A DNA stretch of 64,000 bases from Adiantum capillus-veneris (Eukaryota > Streptophyta > Polypodiopsida > Polypodiales > Pteridaceae): positions 29,910,969-29,974,968 of the forward strand of contig CM043942.1 in NCBI GenBank assembly GCA_014529385.2, read 5' to 3'. The position numbers and the translations under genes were made by a program. Positions 22,679-34,065 of this stretch are shown here, piece by piece; position 1 is the stretch's first letter, and each line of letters starts with the position of its first letter. Below the pieces are notes generated by a model, which was not told the DNA's origin, ran no database searches, and was given only the letters and a program-made list of their open reading frames with translations.

Positions 22679-24439
22679 GTGTTAGAGCACGAGCATATTG
22701 GTAGTGCCTCCATTTACGCGGGCACCCATTATTCCTCCACCCTAGGTTCTGGACCTTCGGCCGAGACTCAAGGTAGCGCGACCCAAGATCCTCATATCGC
22801 GTATAGTGATTCTTCCTCTGACTACGAAGTCATGGAGGGGTATCCTACACCAAACCCTGATAGTTCAAGTCAAGACATGCATGCCATGGGCCCACGGCCC
22901 GAGTCCAGCATGTTTAGCCGCTTAAACGAGACCCTTAGTAGAGCTACTCGCTCCGAACATGCGGTTAATGAAATAAATGAAGGGAGTGGGGAGGTAAATT
23001 CGTCATTCATGCCTAAAATAGACCCTATGCTTCTTGAGAGTGTGCATGTGAATGTTCCATCCACTGCACCTCCTGATCCTTTAGGACTATCTCCCTCTAA
23101 GGTTTTACTACCCGATGGTAGGAGTCTTGCCGAAGTACAAGAGATCGAACGCTATATGCAAGCAACAAGGGAGAGGGAAATTGAGAACCTACGAAGGCTA
23201 GAACAAAGTCGAGCCTTGAAAGCAAAGGCTCCTATGAAAACAATCATGCTAGCCGAGCAACCGAGTGCTCCCAAGGTAGCAGTCACGGAGGGGCAAGCAA
23301 TGGGGAGCAATAATGCTTCCACTTCGAGGGAAACCTCCAGCACGCCAGGCCTAGATGGGATATTCCTAAACGAAAATTGGGAGTATGACCTACAAGCAAA
23401 AGCTTTAACTGATCGGTACACAGGACACACCTATCATGTGGGTTGGTTAGATGTTCTACAATCCACATCGGGTGCTACTAGCATAGATGAGCAACAACAG
23501 AAAGTCTGTGATGTCCTCCATAGGATTGTCGAGTTAGAAATACAGAACACAGGGATCAACATGCCTTCAACAGGCCTAATGAGATTCTTGGATACGAGAA
23601 AGGCCAACCAACCAACTCTATCACAAATGCAGACTCCCTTAGTGAGCCCCATTGATCCTCCATATGTTGTTTCGCCGAGAGCCTCAGTACAATCTGAGCC
23701 CACAAGTGGCAGCTTTACCTTCCCAGATCTAGCTCATCTTTCTCTTAATGACACTACGGCTACCATGCATATCCCACTGGTGAGCATGACAAGAAGTACA
23801 CCATGGAGTTCATTTGTTAACACTGCGCCGATGCCTAGTAGCACAGTGCCCCCGACTATACCTACATGTATGTATCAATCATGTGCACCAAGAGCCGCGC
23901 GTATGCCAAGGCCAAGGCCAACTCCCATCTCACATGTGGTTCCAGGAGCACATACACCCATTATACCTGCTCAAAAAGGAGATTTGGCAGCATTTTCTCA
24001 AACTATCGGTCGCTCTATTGCGGAAAACATGCGTAGTGCACCTGATAGAGAGCCTAGGAGCAAGGCAGTTCAAGTAGCTAAGCTCACACATAAATTCAGT
24101 GGAGACGGAGATGCTAGAAAGCATATGGAAGTCTTTGAACATGTGTGCGATTCCTTGGAAGAGCACAATGAGCTACATAAGTGTAAGGCTTTGAGTTTGA
24201 CCCTAAGCGGAAAGGCTGAAGATTGGTATAGAACCTTAAGAGTAGAAGAGAAAACGATCTACTCTACTCTTAGGAGACTGTTCTTAAAAGAATACATACG
24301 AGAGGGAGTACTTTGGGGTGTAGCCTCTCAGCTCTAGAAAGCCCAACGAGAAGAAGGTGAATCCGTGAGAGGCTTCATTAGTCGCCTAAAGAATTTGAAT
24401 TCTTGATGCAATCCAAACGAGCGATTCAACAACAACCAA
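22679..24439 (+). pseudogene. Element C gag (capsid)
   Basis: A long frame (to TAG at 24,335) has a Ser/Thr/Pro-rich N-terminal 350 residues with no recognisable domain. A capsid domain follows: VAKLTHKFSGDGDARKHMEVFE, ALSLTLSGKAEDWYRTL and a LRRLFLKEYI block, the standard Retrotrans_gag pattern. It continues through TAG (Gln expected) and TGA at 24,403 (Arg expected) into EGESVRGFISRLKNL and the next frame. The N-terminal extension is longer than in most gypsy gags but not unusual for the Athila/Tat group. Confidence 0.83.
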
Positions 24440-25730
24440 TTGCTCGATAGATTCATTAGGGGACTACGACATGAAAGTATCTATAATGGCCTAGTCATTA
24501 GAGGTATCACTACTTGGGAAGCAGTCACCATGAATGCAATCCAATTGGAGGATAATTTAATGATTGCAGGAGAAAGAGTGTCCGCCGAGCCGAAGTCTAG
24601 TAGCTCGCAAGCGTCAGGGCATGAGCCAATGAAGATAAAGCCAATCGTGAAAGAGCAAACGATATCTGAGATGACTTTGGCAGATCTCACCAAGGCCATC
24701 CAAGAAAGCCTTAGGGGTAATCGTGCTCCACAAAACACTCATATGTATCCAAGAAGGGAGCAACAATGGTGCTCAATTTGCTTGGGCCCACATACTACGA
24801 GTGAATGCCCTACTTTCAGAGTAAAGTTTAACGGGACTTGTAACGCGTGTGGTAGGTATGGCCATCAAGCGAAGGATTGCCTAATGCTTAAACGCATCAT
24901 GGAAAATAGACCGCCTATAGCTTGGGCAGACTCACCTCGAGTTTCTGTATTGATGCCTACCCCACCCATGGAGCAACAATTTCCATTACAACACATGGTC
25001 CCTAGAACCCAAAATGTGGACCAAACCACACCGTTGCCACCTCCAGTGCTAGGAACACAACCCCCTCATCCAAGAGTTACACCTATGAACCAAATAGGTT
25101 GCGAGTGATCTAGTACTTATGTAGATTGCGAAGAGGACATAGACTCTAGTATCACCTATAGAGTCGACATGCTTGAGGAGTGTCCCATGTATTATATGGA
25201 AGACCATTGGGGACAAATCAAACCGGTATATCAAGCTACTGCACTAGCAGCAAGAGGCCAAAACATTAATAGTTTTGCCAGGAGACCACCTCTTCAGTGC
25301 TACAAATGTGGTGGACCACATCGAGTAGCTGAGTGCCCCATTAGAATGCAAAAGAATATTGCACTAATGCAAACAAGTCAAGGGAGTGCATTGGCAATGC
25401 CAATACTCACTTGTAATCGTTGTGGCATAAATCATTTGATCGCACAGTGTCCTAACAATCCAAACGCACCGAAAAATCACACCATTGAACATAATAGAGA
25501 TTGTTGATGGGACACCACCAACTATAAACATAGCACCAGTGAATACACTCACACGGTCGATGCTCCAAAAGCAAAATTACATCCTCGAAGAGAGAGATGC
25601 TGCATCCATTGGCCGAGCGAGAAAGAAGAAAACACGAAGAAAGAAATACCTTAATGCTTCTAGCTCAAAACCTAGTTCAAAGACTAACATAGGGACAGGA
25701 GAGGATCCCGTGTATATGAATGACCCTTAG
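24440..25730 (+). pseudogene. Element C nucleocapsid with four zinc-knuckle-like motifs
   Basis: The capsid C-terminus (LDRFIRGLRHESIYNGL) is followed by CSICLGPHTTSEC, CNACGRYGHQAKDC, CYKCGGPHRVAEC and CNRCGINHLIAQC. The second is a canonical CX2CX4HX4C knuckle. The other three have CX2CX3HX4C spacing. A TGA at 25,106 and a frameshift near 25,480 break the frame. The region ends with a basic tract ARKKKTRRKK. Such knuckles bind the packaged RNA; four in one Gag is more than the usual one or two. Confidence 0.8.
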
Positions 25731-26021
25731 GATGACTCAGATTCGATAGAGACCACAGAGACCAAAACTGTTACTACAAAGGAAAAAGCCAGTGAGGAGG
25801 ATCACGAGAGGGAATTACGACGAACACCAAAAGAGTATTCAAAGTTAAACCACCCAGTTGCGAACCCCCAAGATAAGCCGCGAGAGACAAAAAATGAGGA
25901 TTGCAAGAGAAAGATTGGAACCTATCCAAACCCAACAGTGGAAATTGAACGAGTCCAACAACTGAGGGGTTTGGTGGAAGAAACTCAATGAACATTAGAA
26001 CCTGAACCCAAACATATCCAG
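25731..26021 (+). pseudogene. Element C gag-protease linker, degenerate
   Basis: Glu/Lys-rich coding-like sequence with stops, in the position of the linker between nucleocapsid and protease. No domain is recognised. Confidence 0.45.
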
Positions 26022-27290
26022 ATGTCGGACATAGTGTTTCCCACACAAGTTCAACCTCACAAGAACTACAGGCCGTTAGCTATACCTAGTATCATTCGGG
26101 AAGAGAGTGAGGGTAGGACATCTGACAGTGGATACACACCTTTCCAACTAGAGAGAATGTTTGGTGAGGGAATGCCCGACCCCCTTGAGGAAGTGGAGAT
26201 TTCATCTTCACCATTCTCTTGTCAGGGTCCTACATCCCACAAGATGCCATTAAATGTTGCCAAATTGATGGATTTCATGTCTTCAGAAGTTAGAACCACC
26301 ATCATGTCAAAACTATATAAAGACCCCGAGCTAGTCTCAGCTCTTCGAGCCTTCCTCAATGGAGAATTACAGGCCGGATTACCGCAGTTTGCACATATGA
26401 ACAAACCTGACTCGGTAATGAATGATGAGGAACATTTAGCACCACCATCTGACCTAGCGGGACATGAATCTGTAATTGAAACACCCGTTAACAAGTTGGG
26501 GCAATACATTGAAGGTGATGAATCTGATGCTACTCTACCAATCACTACTAAAGGATTAACTGTAAAGGGGGTCCTTGACGGTGGTGCGGGAGTCAGCATG
26601 GTGACAAAGAGTTGTTGGGAGTCTATGGGGCGACCTCACCTTGAAGCCACAAGCGTAGTGGTAAAAATGGCTAATGGATCTATTGTTACGCCTATTGGAA
26701 TGCTAAAGGATCTCAGAATCAAGGTCTTGGGACACAAGGTAAGGCAGACTTTCATTGTTATGGATTTTTCCAAGCATCCTATGTCATTTGAGATGATCTT
26801 AGGGCGTCCATTCATGAGGGAAGCAAAAATGGTGCATGATTGGTCCAAAAACCACGTCTACTTACAGTTCCAAGACGCTGTCATTCGAGTTGATCTTTTA
26901 AGTGGTCGAACACATCCTCTAGGAAATAAATTCATCATTGATAATCGATCAGACACAACAATTCACTCAGCTCCATTACAGTATTGTTACACGTGTAACG
27001 AGGACACGGATATTAGGGAGAACTCTCCTTATATGGATATCCTACTCGGAATGGCTGAGTCAGACAATGTCGATTGGGTACACCTAGCGGCAACTATAGA
27101 TACATGGGGAGCTAGAGGAACAACCTGGGTAACACCAGATGGGGAAGAGATACCACACATTGCACCAGTAAACATGTTAGGTGTAGCGCATGTAACATCC
27201 GATGATAAGAAAGAGGCACACCTACCTGAGAGTGAAACCGATGATTCCTCAAAGGCTTCAGGCCAATACACATCAGAAACGGAATCTTAG
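26022..27290 (+). pseudogene. Element C aspartic protease (first)
   Basis: The 422-codon frame contains VKGVLDGGAGVSMVTKSCWE at about residues 185-205, the D-G-G-A/S active-site form typical of Athila/Tat proteases. EMILGRPFMREAKMVHDW forms the C-terminal strand region. The first 180 residues are an unassigned acidic linker and the last 150 are acidic and Ser/Thr-rich. It would cleave Gag-Pol. It is separated from reverse transcriptase by about 540 bp of degenerate linker with stops at 27,290 and 27,486. Confidence 0.82.
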
Positions 27291-27830
27291 GGAGAAATGG
27301 ATTCAGAACCTGAAGAAACATCGAGTGAACCAAGTATAGAAACTGAACACTCAAGGCCTAGTACGACCATCTATGGTAATTTATATGAGAGTAAAGAAGA
27401 TACAAGCGAAGACCTATTAGGCGAGTCGAGTTCAAACATTTACCAAAATCAAAACCTTAACAAGAAACAAAGGTCATATAAGAGATGAAGATATCGAGCA
27501 AATGCGAGAGCTAGGATAAACAAGGAAAGATCTACTGCAGAATGGCTTAGCTATCTAGGGGCATGTGATGCTCATCGAAAGCTAGTAGACAATTGGGGTG
27601 AACATCTCCAGAGTGTCATGTGGTGCAGCCCGCGACCCATTGACCTCGCTCAACTGGAGTTTACAGAGTCGAAACTGAGTCGAACTATAAGAAGACGTCA
27701 AAACCGAGAGTTAGCACAATAACAAAAGGAGGCAGAACTAAAAGAAAGGTCTCCGTCAGGACAAGAGCCTGCTGACTTACATACGGCTCCTGAACATTTT
27801 AAATCTTATACCACGGGGGAGCGAAAGGTT
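27291..27830 (+). pseudogene. Element C linker between protease and reverse transcriptase
   Basis: Acidic, Ser-rich coding-like sequence with stops (27,288, 27,486 and near 27,719). No domain is recognised. Confidence 0.45.
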
Positions 27831-28955
27831 GTGTATGCCAAAGCCCAACGAATACCTACCAATGGAAGCAGTGGAGTCTATGATGGTCCAACGGTAGTTA
27901 AAGAGATAGAATTAGCAGAACCAGGTGAGGAGTCTAAACCAGTCTTTATTGCTCAACACCTTACCGAAACTGAAGAGGCTGTACTTAAGGAGCTCCTCAA
28001 GGAATACAAGTATATCTTTGCTTGGACATATCATGACATGAAGGGCGTTCCACCTTCTGTGGTGCAACATACGATTCCCATGATCAACACTGCTAAACCC
28101 ATCCAGCAACGACCCTATCCAATGAATCCTAAGTATGCCAAAATTGTACAAGAGGAGATTGAAAATCTTATCCAATGTGGATTCATATACCCTATTGAGC
28201 ACTCAGAATGGGTGTCTCCAATAGTCATTGTGCCAAAAAAGAATGGGAAACTAAGAGTGTGCGTGGACCTCAAGAAAGTTAATGCAGCTACTAGGAGAGA
28301 TCATTATCCCTTGCCATATTCAGAACATGTGCTTGAAAGAGTTGCGGGCAAGGAAGCTTATAGCTTTTTAGATGGGTACTCTGGTTACAATCAAATCAAA
28401 ATTGCATTAGAGGACCAAGCTAAAACTGCTTTTATCACAGAGTTTGGAGTGTTTGCATTTCGTGTTATGGCTTTTGGCTTAACAAATGCCCCTGCTACAT
28501 TCCAACGACTAATAAACACTGCCTTTAAAGAATTTCTAAGGGAGTTTTGTGAAGCTTTCCTAGACGACCTTTGTGTTTATTCTTCTTGGGAGAAGCATTT
28601 GTTATATCTACGAAAAATATTTGAAAGGTGCAGATTTTATCGCATCTCATTGAACCCTTTCAAATGCCAATTTTGGGTTAAGCATGGAGTCATTCTAGGG
28701 CATATAGTTTCCAAGAATGGGATATCCACAGATGAGAGTAAGATTAAAGCCATTGCCGATTTGCCACCACCTACGAACTATAAAGGAGTTCAAAGATTTA
28801 TAGGCCATGTTGGTTATTATCGAAGGTTTATTTTAAACTTTGCTGAGATAGCGCGTCCATTGTACAAGCTTCTTATCGAGTTTCACTGGACGAAAGAATG
28901 TCATCAATCTTATGAATTATTAAAGAAGGCCCTAACAAGTGCTCCAATCCTGTGA
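27831..28955 (+). pseudogene. Element C reverse transcriptase
   Basis: One uninterrupted frame has CGFIYPIEHSEWVSPIVIVP, RVCVDLKKVNAATRRDHYPL, YSFLDGYSGYNQIKI (first catalytic Asp), [16 protein letters not shown] (motif B) and EAFLDDLCVYS (motif C, F-L-D-D). RRFILNFAEIARPLYKLL ends the connection. The SFLDGYSGYNQI and NAATRRDHYPLP blocks are closest to the Athila/Tat group. Catalytic residues are intact. A TGA at 28,953 interrupts the run into RNase H at a position where Arg or Thr would be expected. Confidence 0.92.
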
Positions 28956-30716
28956 ACACCTGATTGGAATGTACCTTTTCATGTGCATATTGATGCATCA
29001 AATTTTGCTATTGGGTGTGTTCTAACTCAACCAGAACATAAATTGGACTACCCTATTAGCTTTGCAAGTCGCCAATTAAATGATGCCGAGATGAACTACA
29101 CTACTACAGAGCGCGAAGGTCTAGCTATGATTTACGTAGTAAAGAAATTTCGCTATTACCTTCTTTCTACCAAGTTTTTGTTTTACGTGGATCATCAAGC
29201 ATTGCTATATTTGGTAAACAAGCCGTGTTCCACAGGTCGAATTACACGATGGTTGTTAATTCTTCTTGAGTTTGACTTCACCGTTGTTGTGAGGCCTGGG
29301 AGAAAACATGTCATGGCGGATCATTTATCTCGTATCCCTAATGGCGAAGCTCCTACGGGGGTTGATGATGATGAATTGCCTGATACTCCTTTGTTCATTG
29401 TTGAGACAATGCCTGAATGGAGTGAAAAGATTGTTAACTTCATAGTTAATGGTTTTCCACCCAAAGAGCTGCGAAAAGATATAACTCGAAAATTAATCAA
29501 GGAATGCGAACCCTATTGCTTACTGGCGGGAACTCTCTATAAGAGAGGAAAAGATGATGTTCTTAGACGCTATGCCCGCGAGGATGAGTATTTATATATT
29601 CTACAAGAGGCACACATGGGCGTAGCTGGTGGTCACTTTTCAGGAAAGTTGACTGCCCGAAAGATCTTACAGTCAGGCTATTGGTGGCCCACTCTGTTTA
29701 AGGATGCATCACTTTTTGCAAAGGGATGTGATGAATGCCAACGCTTCAAGAAGCCACAAAGAAGTGATAGGATGCCTCCACATCCCATCAAGGTAACCCA
29801 ACCATTTGAAAAGTGGGGCTTAGACTTTGTAGGACCGATTAGTCCGGCTGCACGTAACACGCAATCACGATATATCATTGTGGCTACCGACTATATAACC
29901 AAATGGGCTGAAGCAAAAGCAACACGGAAGGCGGATGCAAAAACAACAGCTAAGTTCCTCTTTGAGAACATTATCACACGTTTTGGATGCACCTTTGAAC
30001 TTGTGAGTGACAATGGAATAAATGAAGTAATAAAAGAACTCACATCAAACTTCATGATATCTCACCATAAGTCTACACCCTATTATCCCCAAGCAAATGG
30101 CCAAGCTGAGAGTACCAACAAAAATCTCATCTCCATTTTGACAAAGACAGTTGAGGCTCATCGCACTGATTGGGACCTAAAGCTTACATCAGCTTTATGG
30201 GCTTATTGTACTGCGTATAAAGTTGCTATTAATTGCACACCATTTAAAATGGTGTATGGCCAAGAAGCAGTTATGCCATGGGAGTTTGTCATTCCTAGTC
30301 TTCGAGTAGCTTCTCAAGAAGGTTGGGATGGTAACCCCTTAGTTAAGCGATTATATATCCTGGAAAGGCTAGATGAAGAGAGGCAATTAGCTGTGCGAAA
30401 TGCTCTAGTGGAGAAGGATAGGAGAAAGAAGTGGTTCGATAGCCATTTAAAGGATAAAGACATCAAGGTTGGTGATAAAGTTCTTATGTACGGGGTACGT
30501 AATGAAAAGAAGAAATTGAAATACGCTGGTAAGGGACCATATCGAGTGTGTGAAATTACCCCGCAAGGTACCATTCATGTGGAGACTCTAGATGGAGTTG
30601 AAACCATTGGATTCCTTAATGGGAGTAAATTCAACATATATTATGATCCTCTAAGCCAGGAAGAGTTGCAAGCCATCCATCAAAAGAAGGCTGCCAAGGA
30701 ACAAGCAGAGCTTTAA
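28956..30716 (+). pseudogene. Element C RNase H and integrase
   Basis: RNase H starts with HVHIDASNFAIGCVL (Asp), has NYTTTEREGLAMIYVVKKF (Glu), YVDHQALLYL (Asp) and VMADHLSRI. Integrase follows with the HHCC zinc site (HMGVAGGHF, then CDECQRFK), WGLDFVGPIS (first Asp), ELVSDNGI (second Asp) and YYPQANGQAESTNK (Glu). The end (GPYRVCEITPQGTIHVETLDG) is the usual C-terminal beta domain without a chromodomain. All active-site residues look intact across about 580 codons. It ends at TAA 30,714-30,716, and the same frame continues open beyond it. Confidence 0.92.
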
Positions 30717-31523
30717 AAAATCCAAGCAAGAGTTGAGGCTCGAGAACGACAACAACGTCTTAGATGCCAACGAGAGGCTAATCTGGGAATCACGCAAGCA
30801 TTTTTCGAGGACACAGATGACGACTCATTAGAATCTGAGCCACCCCTACGATACCCAATTGAGCTAAATAGCCCCTATGGGAAAGTACTATACAATGCCT
30901 TATTAGATACGGGAGCTAAACACAATTTGTTATCCTATGGAGTTTGGTGTCAATTAGGGAAACCGACCCTATCCCCGAGTACGATGCAAGTCAAAAGCAT
31001 TAATAAAAAGAAAACTGCTATTCTTGGAGTCCTTCAGACCCCTGTTGTCTATGACAATGGAAGCATAGTGCAGAGGTTTCTAGTCATGCCCGCGGGAGCT
31101 ATGGAAGGCAACGTAAACCTGGGACGCACGTGGATGTTGGCAACCAAATGCACTATTGATTGGGATACTGGTAGTGTCACGACGCGACCACCGACTCTTA
31201 CCCCTATCATTCAAGCAAAGTCACCTACGTTGCAAAATCTAGCCAAGTTGAAGGATAGCCAACATTCACAATCCAAGGTGGTTAACTTGTCTTTGCCGGC
31301 TACCCATGGACCTAACACTTCAACACTTGTAGTTGCAGCAAGCAGTAATATTGCAAGTACTCAACCTCCACGACCTAAGAGTACATATCAATGGGTCCCC
31401 AAGGCCTTACTTCCAACTACCTCAACCCTCCCATCCATTTCAAGAAAAAATTTCCTTGGAGAACCAAGAGCGCGCTCTAGGAGAGTCAAGACCAAATCAC
31501 GATGGAGTCCAAAACAACTATGA
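30717..31523 (+). pseudogene. Second retropepsin-like domain downstream of integrase in element C
   Basis: The frame continues from integrase after one TAA and is open to 31,523. A basic, Arg/Gln-rich helix-like stretch (VEARERQQRLRCQRE) and an acidic linker lead to YNALLDTGAKHNLLSYGVW, an aspartic-protease active-site loop with D-T-G-A (Asp codon at 30,906). It is followed by RFLVMPAGAM and a NLGRTWMLATKCTIDWDTG segment, matching the C-terminal hG-R-xx-h and IDW features of retropepsins. Element C already has a protease in the usual place, so this is an extra domain. The tail is Ser/Pro/Lys-rich. Function is unknown. Confidence 0.72.
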
Positions 31524-31577
31524 GAATCCCAAGGCTACTATGATGGAAATGAGCAAATTTGGGTACCTAAACGTAAA

Positions 31578-32039
31578 ATGTGTCCTTCCCTATCGACAAC
31601 AAACCTATATGAGTCAAACAGTGTAACGCTAAAGCCAATGGCAGACCGTGGGAAGGAAAAGATCACAGAATGCTACACACCTAGTCCAGAGCTAGTTTGG
31701 GCTCCAAGGAAAAACCAATTTATTCCACCTAGCTCAGGAAGGGGGGAGTTCCATGAAGCTTCTAGCTCCTCATGTAATACATCCATAGAGGTAAAAGCTT
31801 CTACACAGCCTCCATCTATAGTAGTGGACCTCCATGAAGCTACAAAAGAATCCACACCTCCTAGTGTTCAAGAATCACCTGATGAACCACTTCAAGTTCG
31901 ATCCTGGGAGAGTACCTTACCACCCTTGCAACTTGACGAGGCACCTAGGGTAATAGAAAACTACTGGCAAAAATCCTCACCTATTACCAACTGGAACGAT
32001 TGGTTTCAAAGGGTGACGAGCTCATTTCAAACGGTATGA
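31578..32039 (+). pseudogene. Low-complexity C-terminal region of the post-integrase frame
   Basis: The open frame is rich in Ser, Pro, Thr and Glu and has no recognised fold. It ends with ENYWQKSSPITNWNDWFQRV before TGA. It may be the tail of the protease-like protein after a frameshift near 31,520-31,580. The following purine run GGAAGGGGGGAG (32,049-32,060) resembles a polypurine tract but is 2 kb from the LTR. Confidence 0.5.
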
Positions 32040-32271
32040 TCTACCCAAGGAAGGGGGGAGTGTTTGCTGACAGTCATCATTCACTTGCTTCCCTCTCAAC
32101 CTTTCTCCCTGACCTCTTAATCTCCCATCTTAGGGAATGTATATGTAAAGCCTTATACTCACAAAAACAAGAGCAAGAGCCATAAAACAAAATCATAAAA
32201 ACAAATTATGCACAAGAACACGACCCTTGTAATATTTGCACTCTAACCATCATCTATTTGCGTGTACAGAT

Positions 32272-32694
32272 ATGGCTAGTACGCTAGAGTCATCCACTCC
32301 TACCTTGGGTGAGAGGTACCCTCGTTACTTTTCACAAATATTTCACATGGTCTTTCCAGTGCTTGCATGTGAATGGGATTTGATAGGTACGCTAGCATGT
32401 GAGAGGAATTTTGAGGACTTAGAATGTCTTATACATCTCTTGACCACGTCTGATCCATACTTAGTAGAGAGCGTTTCTCCCATTGCACAAGCCTACCCTT
32501 TTGACCAAGATGACTATAGGTGTCTAGTGACCTTCTTAGTAAACATGGGCACCTACGATGAAGAAGAAAATTTACAGGACTACACGGATGGCACATATGG
32601 TCTCATGGATGATGACTTTGTTTATCTCGACGACGAGAATAGGGGTTTAGCCTTAGGGTTTCCCCCCAACCTCTACAACATCCTATTCCCTTGA
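32272..32694 (+). CDS. Accessory ORF of element C, 140 aa, unknown function
   Basis: It starts at the first ATG of the frame, directly after GTGTACAG, which could be a splice acceptor as in subgenomic env-like messages. The 140-residue product (MASTLESSTPTLGERYPRYF...) is strongly acidic. It has a mildly hydrophobic stretch (FSQIFHMVFPVLACEW) too short and charged at its edges to be a clear membrane segment, then an Asp/Glu/Tyr-rich C-terminal third (YDEEENLQDY, DDDFVYLDDENRG). There is no signal peptide, zinc motif or recognised family. The frame is uninterrupted while neighbouring genes carry stops. It ends shortly before a CTAGGGGGAG run. Confidence 0.55.
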   Translation: MASTLESSTPTLGERYPRYFSQIFHMVFPVLACEWDLIGTLACERNFEDLECLIHLLTTSDPYLVESVSPIAQAYPFDQDDYRCLVTFLVNMGTYDEEENLQDYTDGTYGLMDDDFVYLDDENRGLALGFPPNLYNILFP

Positions 32695-34052
32695 CTCTCT
32701 AGGGGGAGTGCAAATAATTAGGTTAGAGTTCCTTATGTTTTTTGTTGTGTTCAATAAGTGTTGGTACCTTTTCCCACTAATGTGCCTCCTGGAGGTATTC
32801 CTTTTGTTTCCTAGTGTGTACAGGAGCGTGTTGCTATTGATAGGATTTGGACCTTCATGGAATCTTTATCTTGACTCACTCTTCAAATCAAGCACGAAAT
32901 CGACACAAACAGGTGTTTCTTGTCCATTACCATTGCCCCTTATCTTTTTGCATCTATGATTGTCAGCTTTAATTGTGATTGGTAGCCTAATATTCACCGC
33001 ATTTGCTTAGTATCAAACATTTAATTCAATGTAATTTTTTGTCATAATCACTTGTCTAGGTTTAAAAATCAAGCAGTCCGACTAAGCTAGTTTGACCAAG
33101 TTAGGTGTTAGAGATCTTCTCTTAATACCATGGGGAATGCCTTCCTAATAATCAATGGTTACTTAGGTTCTTAATCCGATTTAGGCAGCATTGGGTGAAA
33201 TGTACTAGGGCTTTCTAGTGGGCTTGACCCTATTGACCTTTCGCTTAAGTATTATAAAGGGAGTTTACTAGTGTGATGAGCCTGGGGAGGTGTATCAGTG
33301 TTATATGACCCCCCAAAGTTACAAAATTAAAATGTTGAAAATGAAAAAACAAAAAATCAAAGTGCCACACTGTAAAATCTTAAGCTGGAAGAGAAATCTC
33401 AGCTTGATTTGGTACTTCACTCACATGTATTGCCTATGGTACTAGAGCCCTAGAGGTTCCCAGTGTGGGCGCTTTTCCTTGAAAAGCAAAAAACCCAAGG
33501 CATACAAAATAAGCACACACATCAAATTGAATCACTGTGAAAAGACTTTGGGGGGTCAAAGAAAAAGTAATCAGTCAGGCGATGATTTCATGAGAAATTT
33601 CTTTTATGGTAGCTTAACTACAAGGTCTTCTAGATATAGCCTCTAGTCAGCCCTCGAACATGAATACTTGGCTCTCGCGATTAAACAACTTGATTGACCA
33701 CAGAAAATTAAGAAGCTTACCCATGGTATTAATATTCAATCTCTATTGCCTTTCGACCGTCAAATTAGCGACCCCAGACTTGTTTAATTTTTTACCTTTA
33801 CATTTGTTTATGCATTTGATTACATTGCAATTTAATGTTCATTGCTGACAAATTGTTTGAAATTATTTTACCAATCAATTTGTCTGCCTAAAACTGCATA
33901 TGCTTTTTAATCACTTATGAGAATGCAATTACTGTGCCAATTTTGTTTGATTTTGCAGTGACTGAAGAAGGCTAAGGACATTCATCTCAAATGCTCTTCC
34001 ACCTCGACGAACGAGCTTCAACTCAATAGCTTCCGAGGACGGAATCTACATC
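32695..34052 (+). other. Long 3' non-coding region of element C
   Basis: About 1.36 kb without a convincing ORF. TGATTTTGCAG followed by TGACTGAAG at about 33,948-33,965 resembles a splice acceptor. A run of Athila/Tat elements have long regions of this kind between integrase and the 3' LTR. Confidence 0.5.
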
Positions 34053-34065
34053 AGGAAGGGGGGCA
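34053..34065 (+). promoter_or_regulatory. Element C polypurine tract
   Basis: AGGAAGGGGGGCA abuts the 3' LTR start TGTTAACCC and would prime plus-strand synthesis. Confidence 0.9.

Noticed and set aside
32040-32065. Second 3' LTR boundary after GGAAGGGGGGAG
   Set aside because: The following TGTTTGCTGACAG has no partner elsewhere in the window; the true purine tract with a matching LTR is at 34,053-34,065.
32272-32694. Env-like gene
   Set aside because: No signal peptide, transmembrane segment or Cys pattern; only its position resembles env-like genes.
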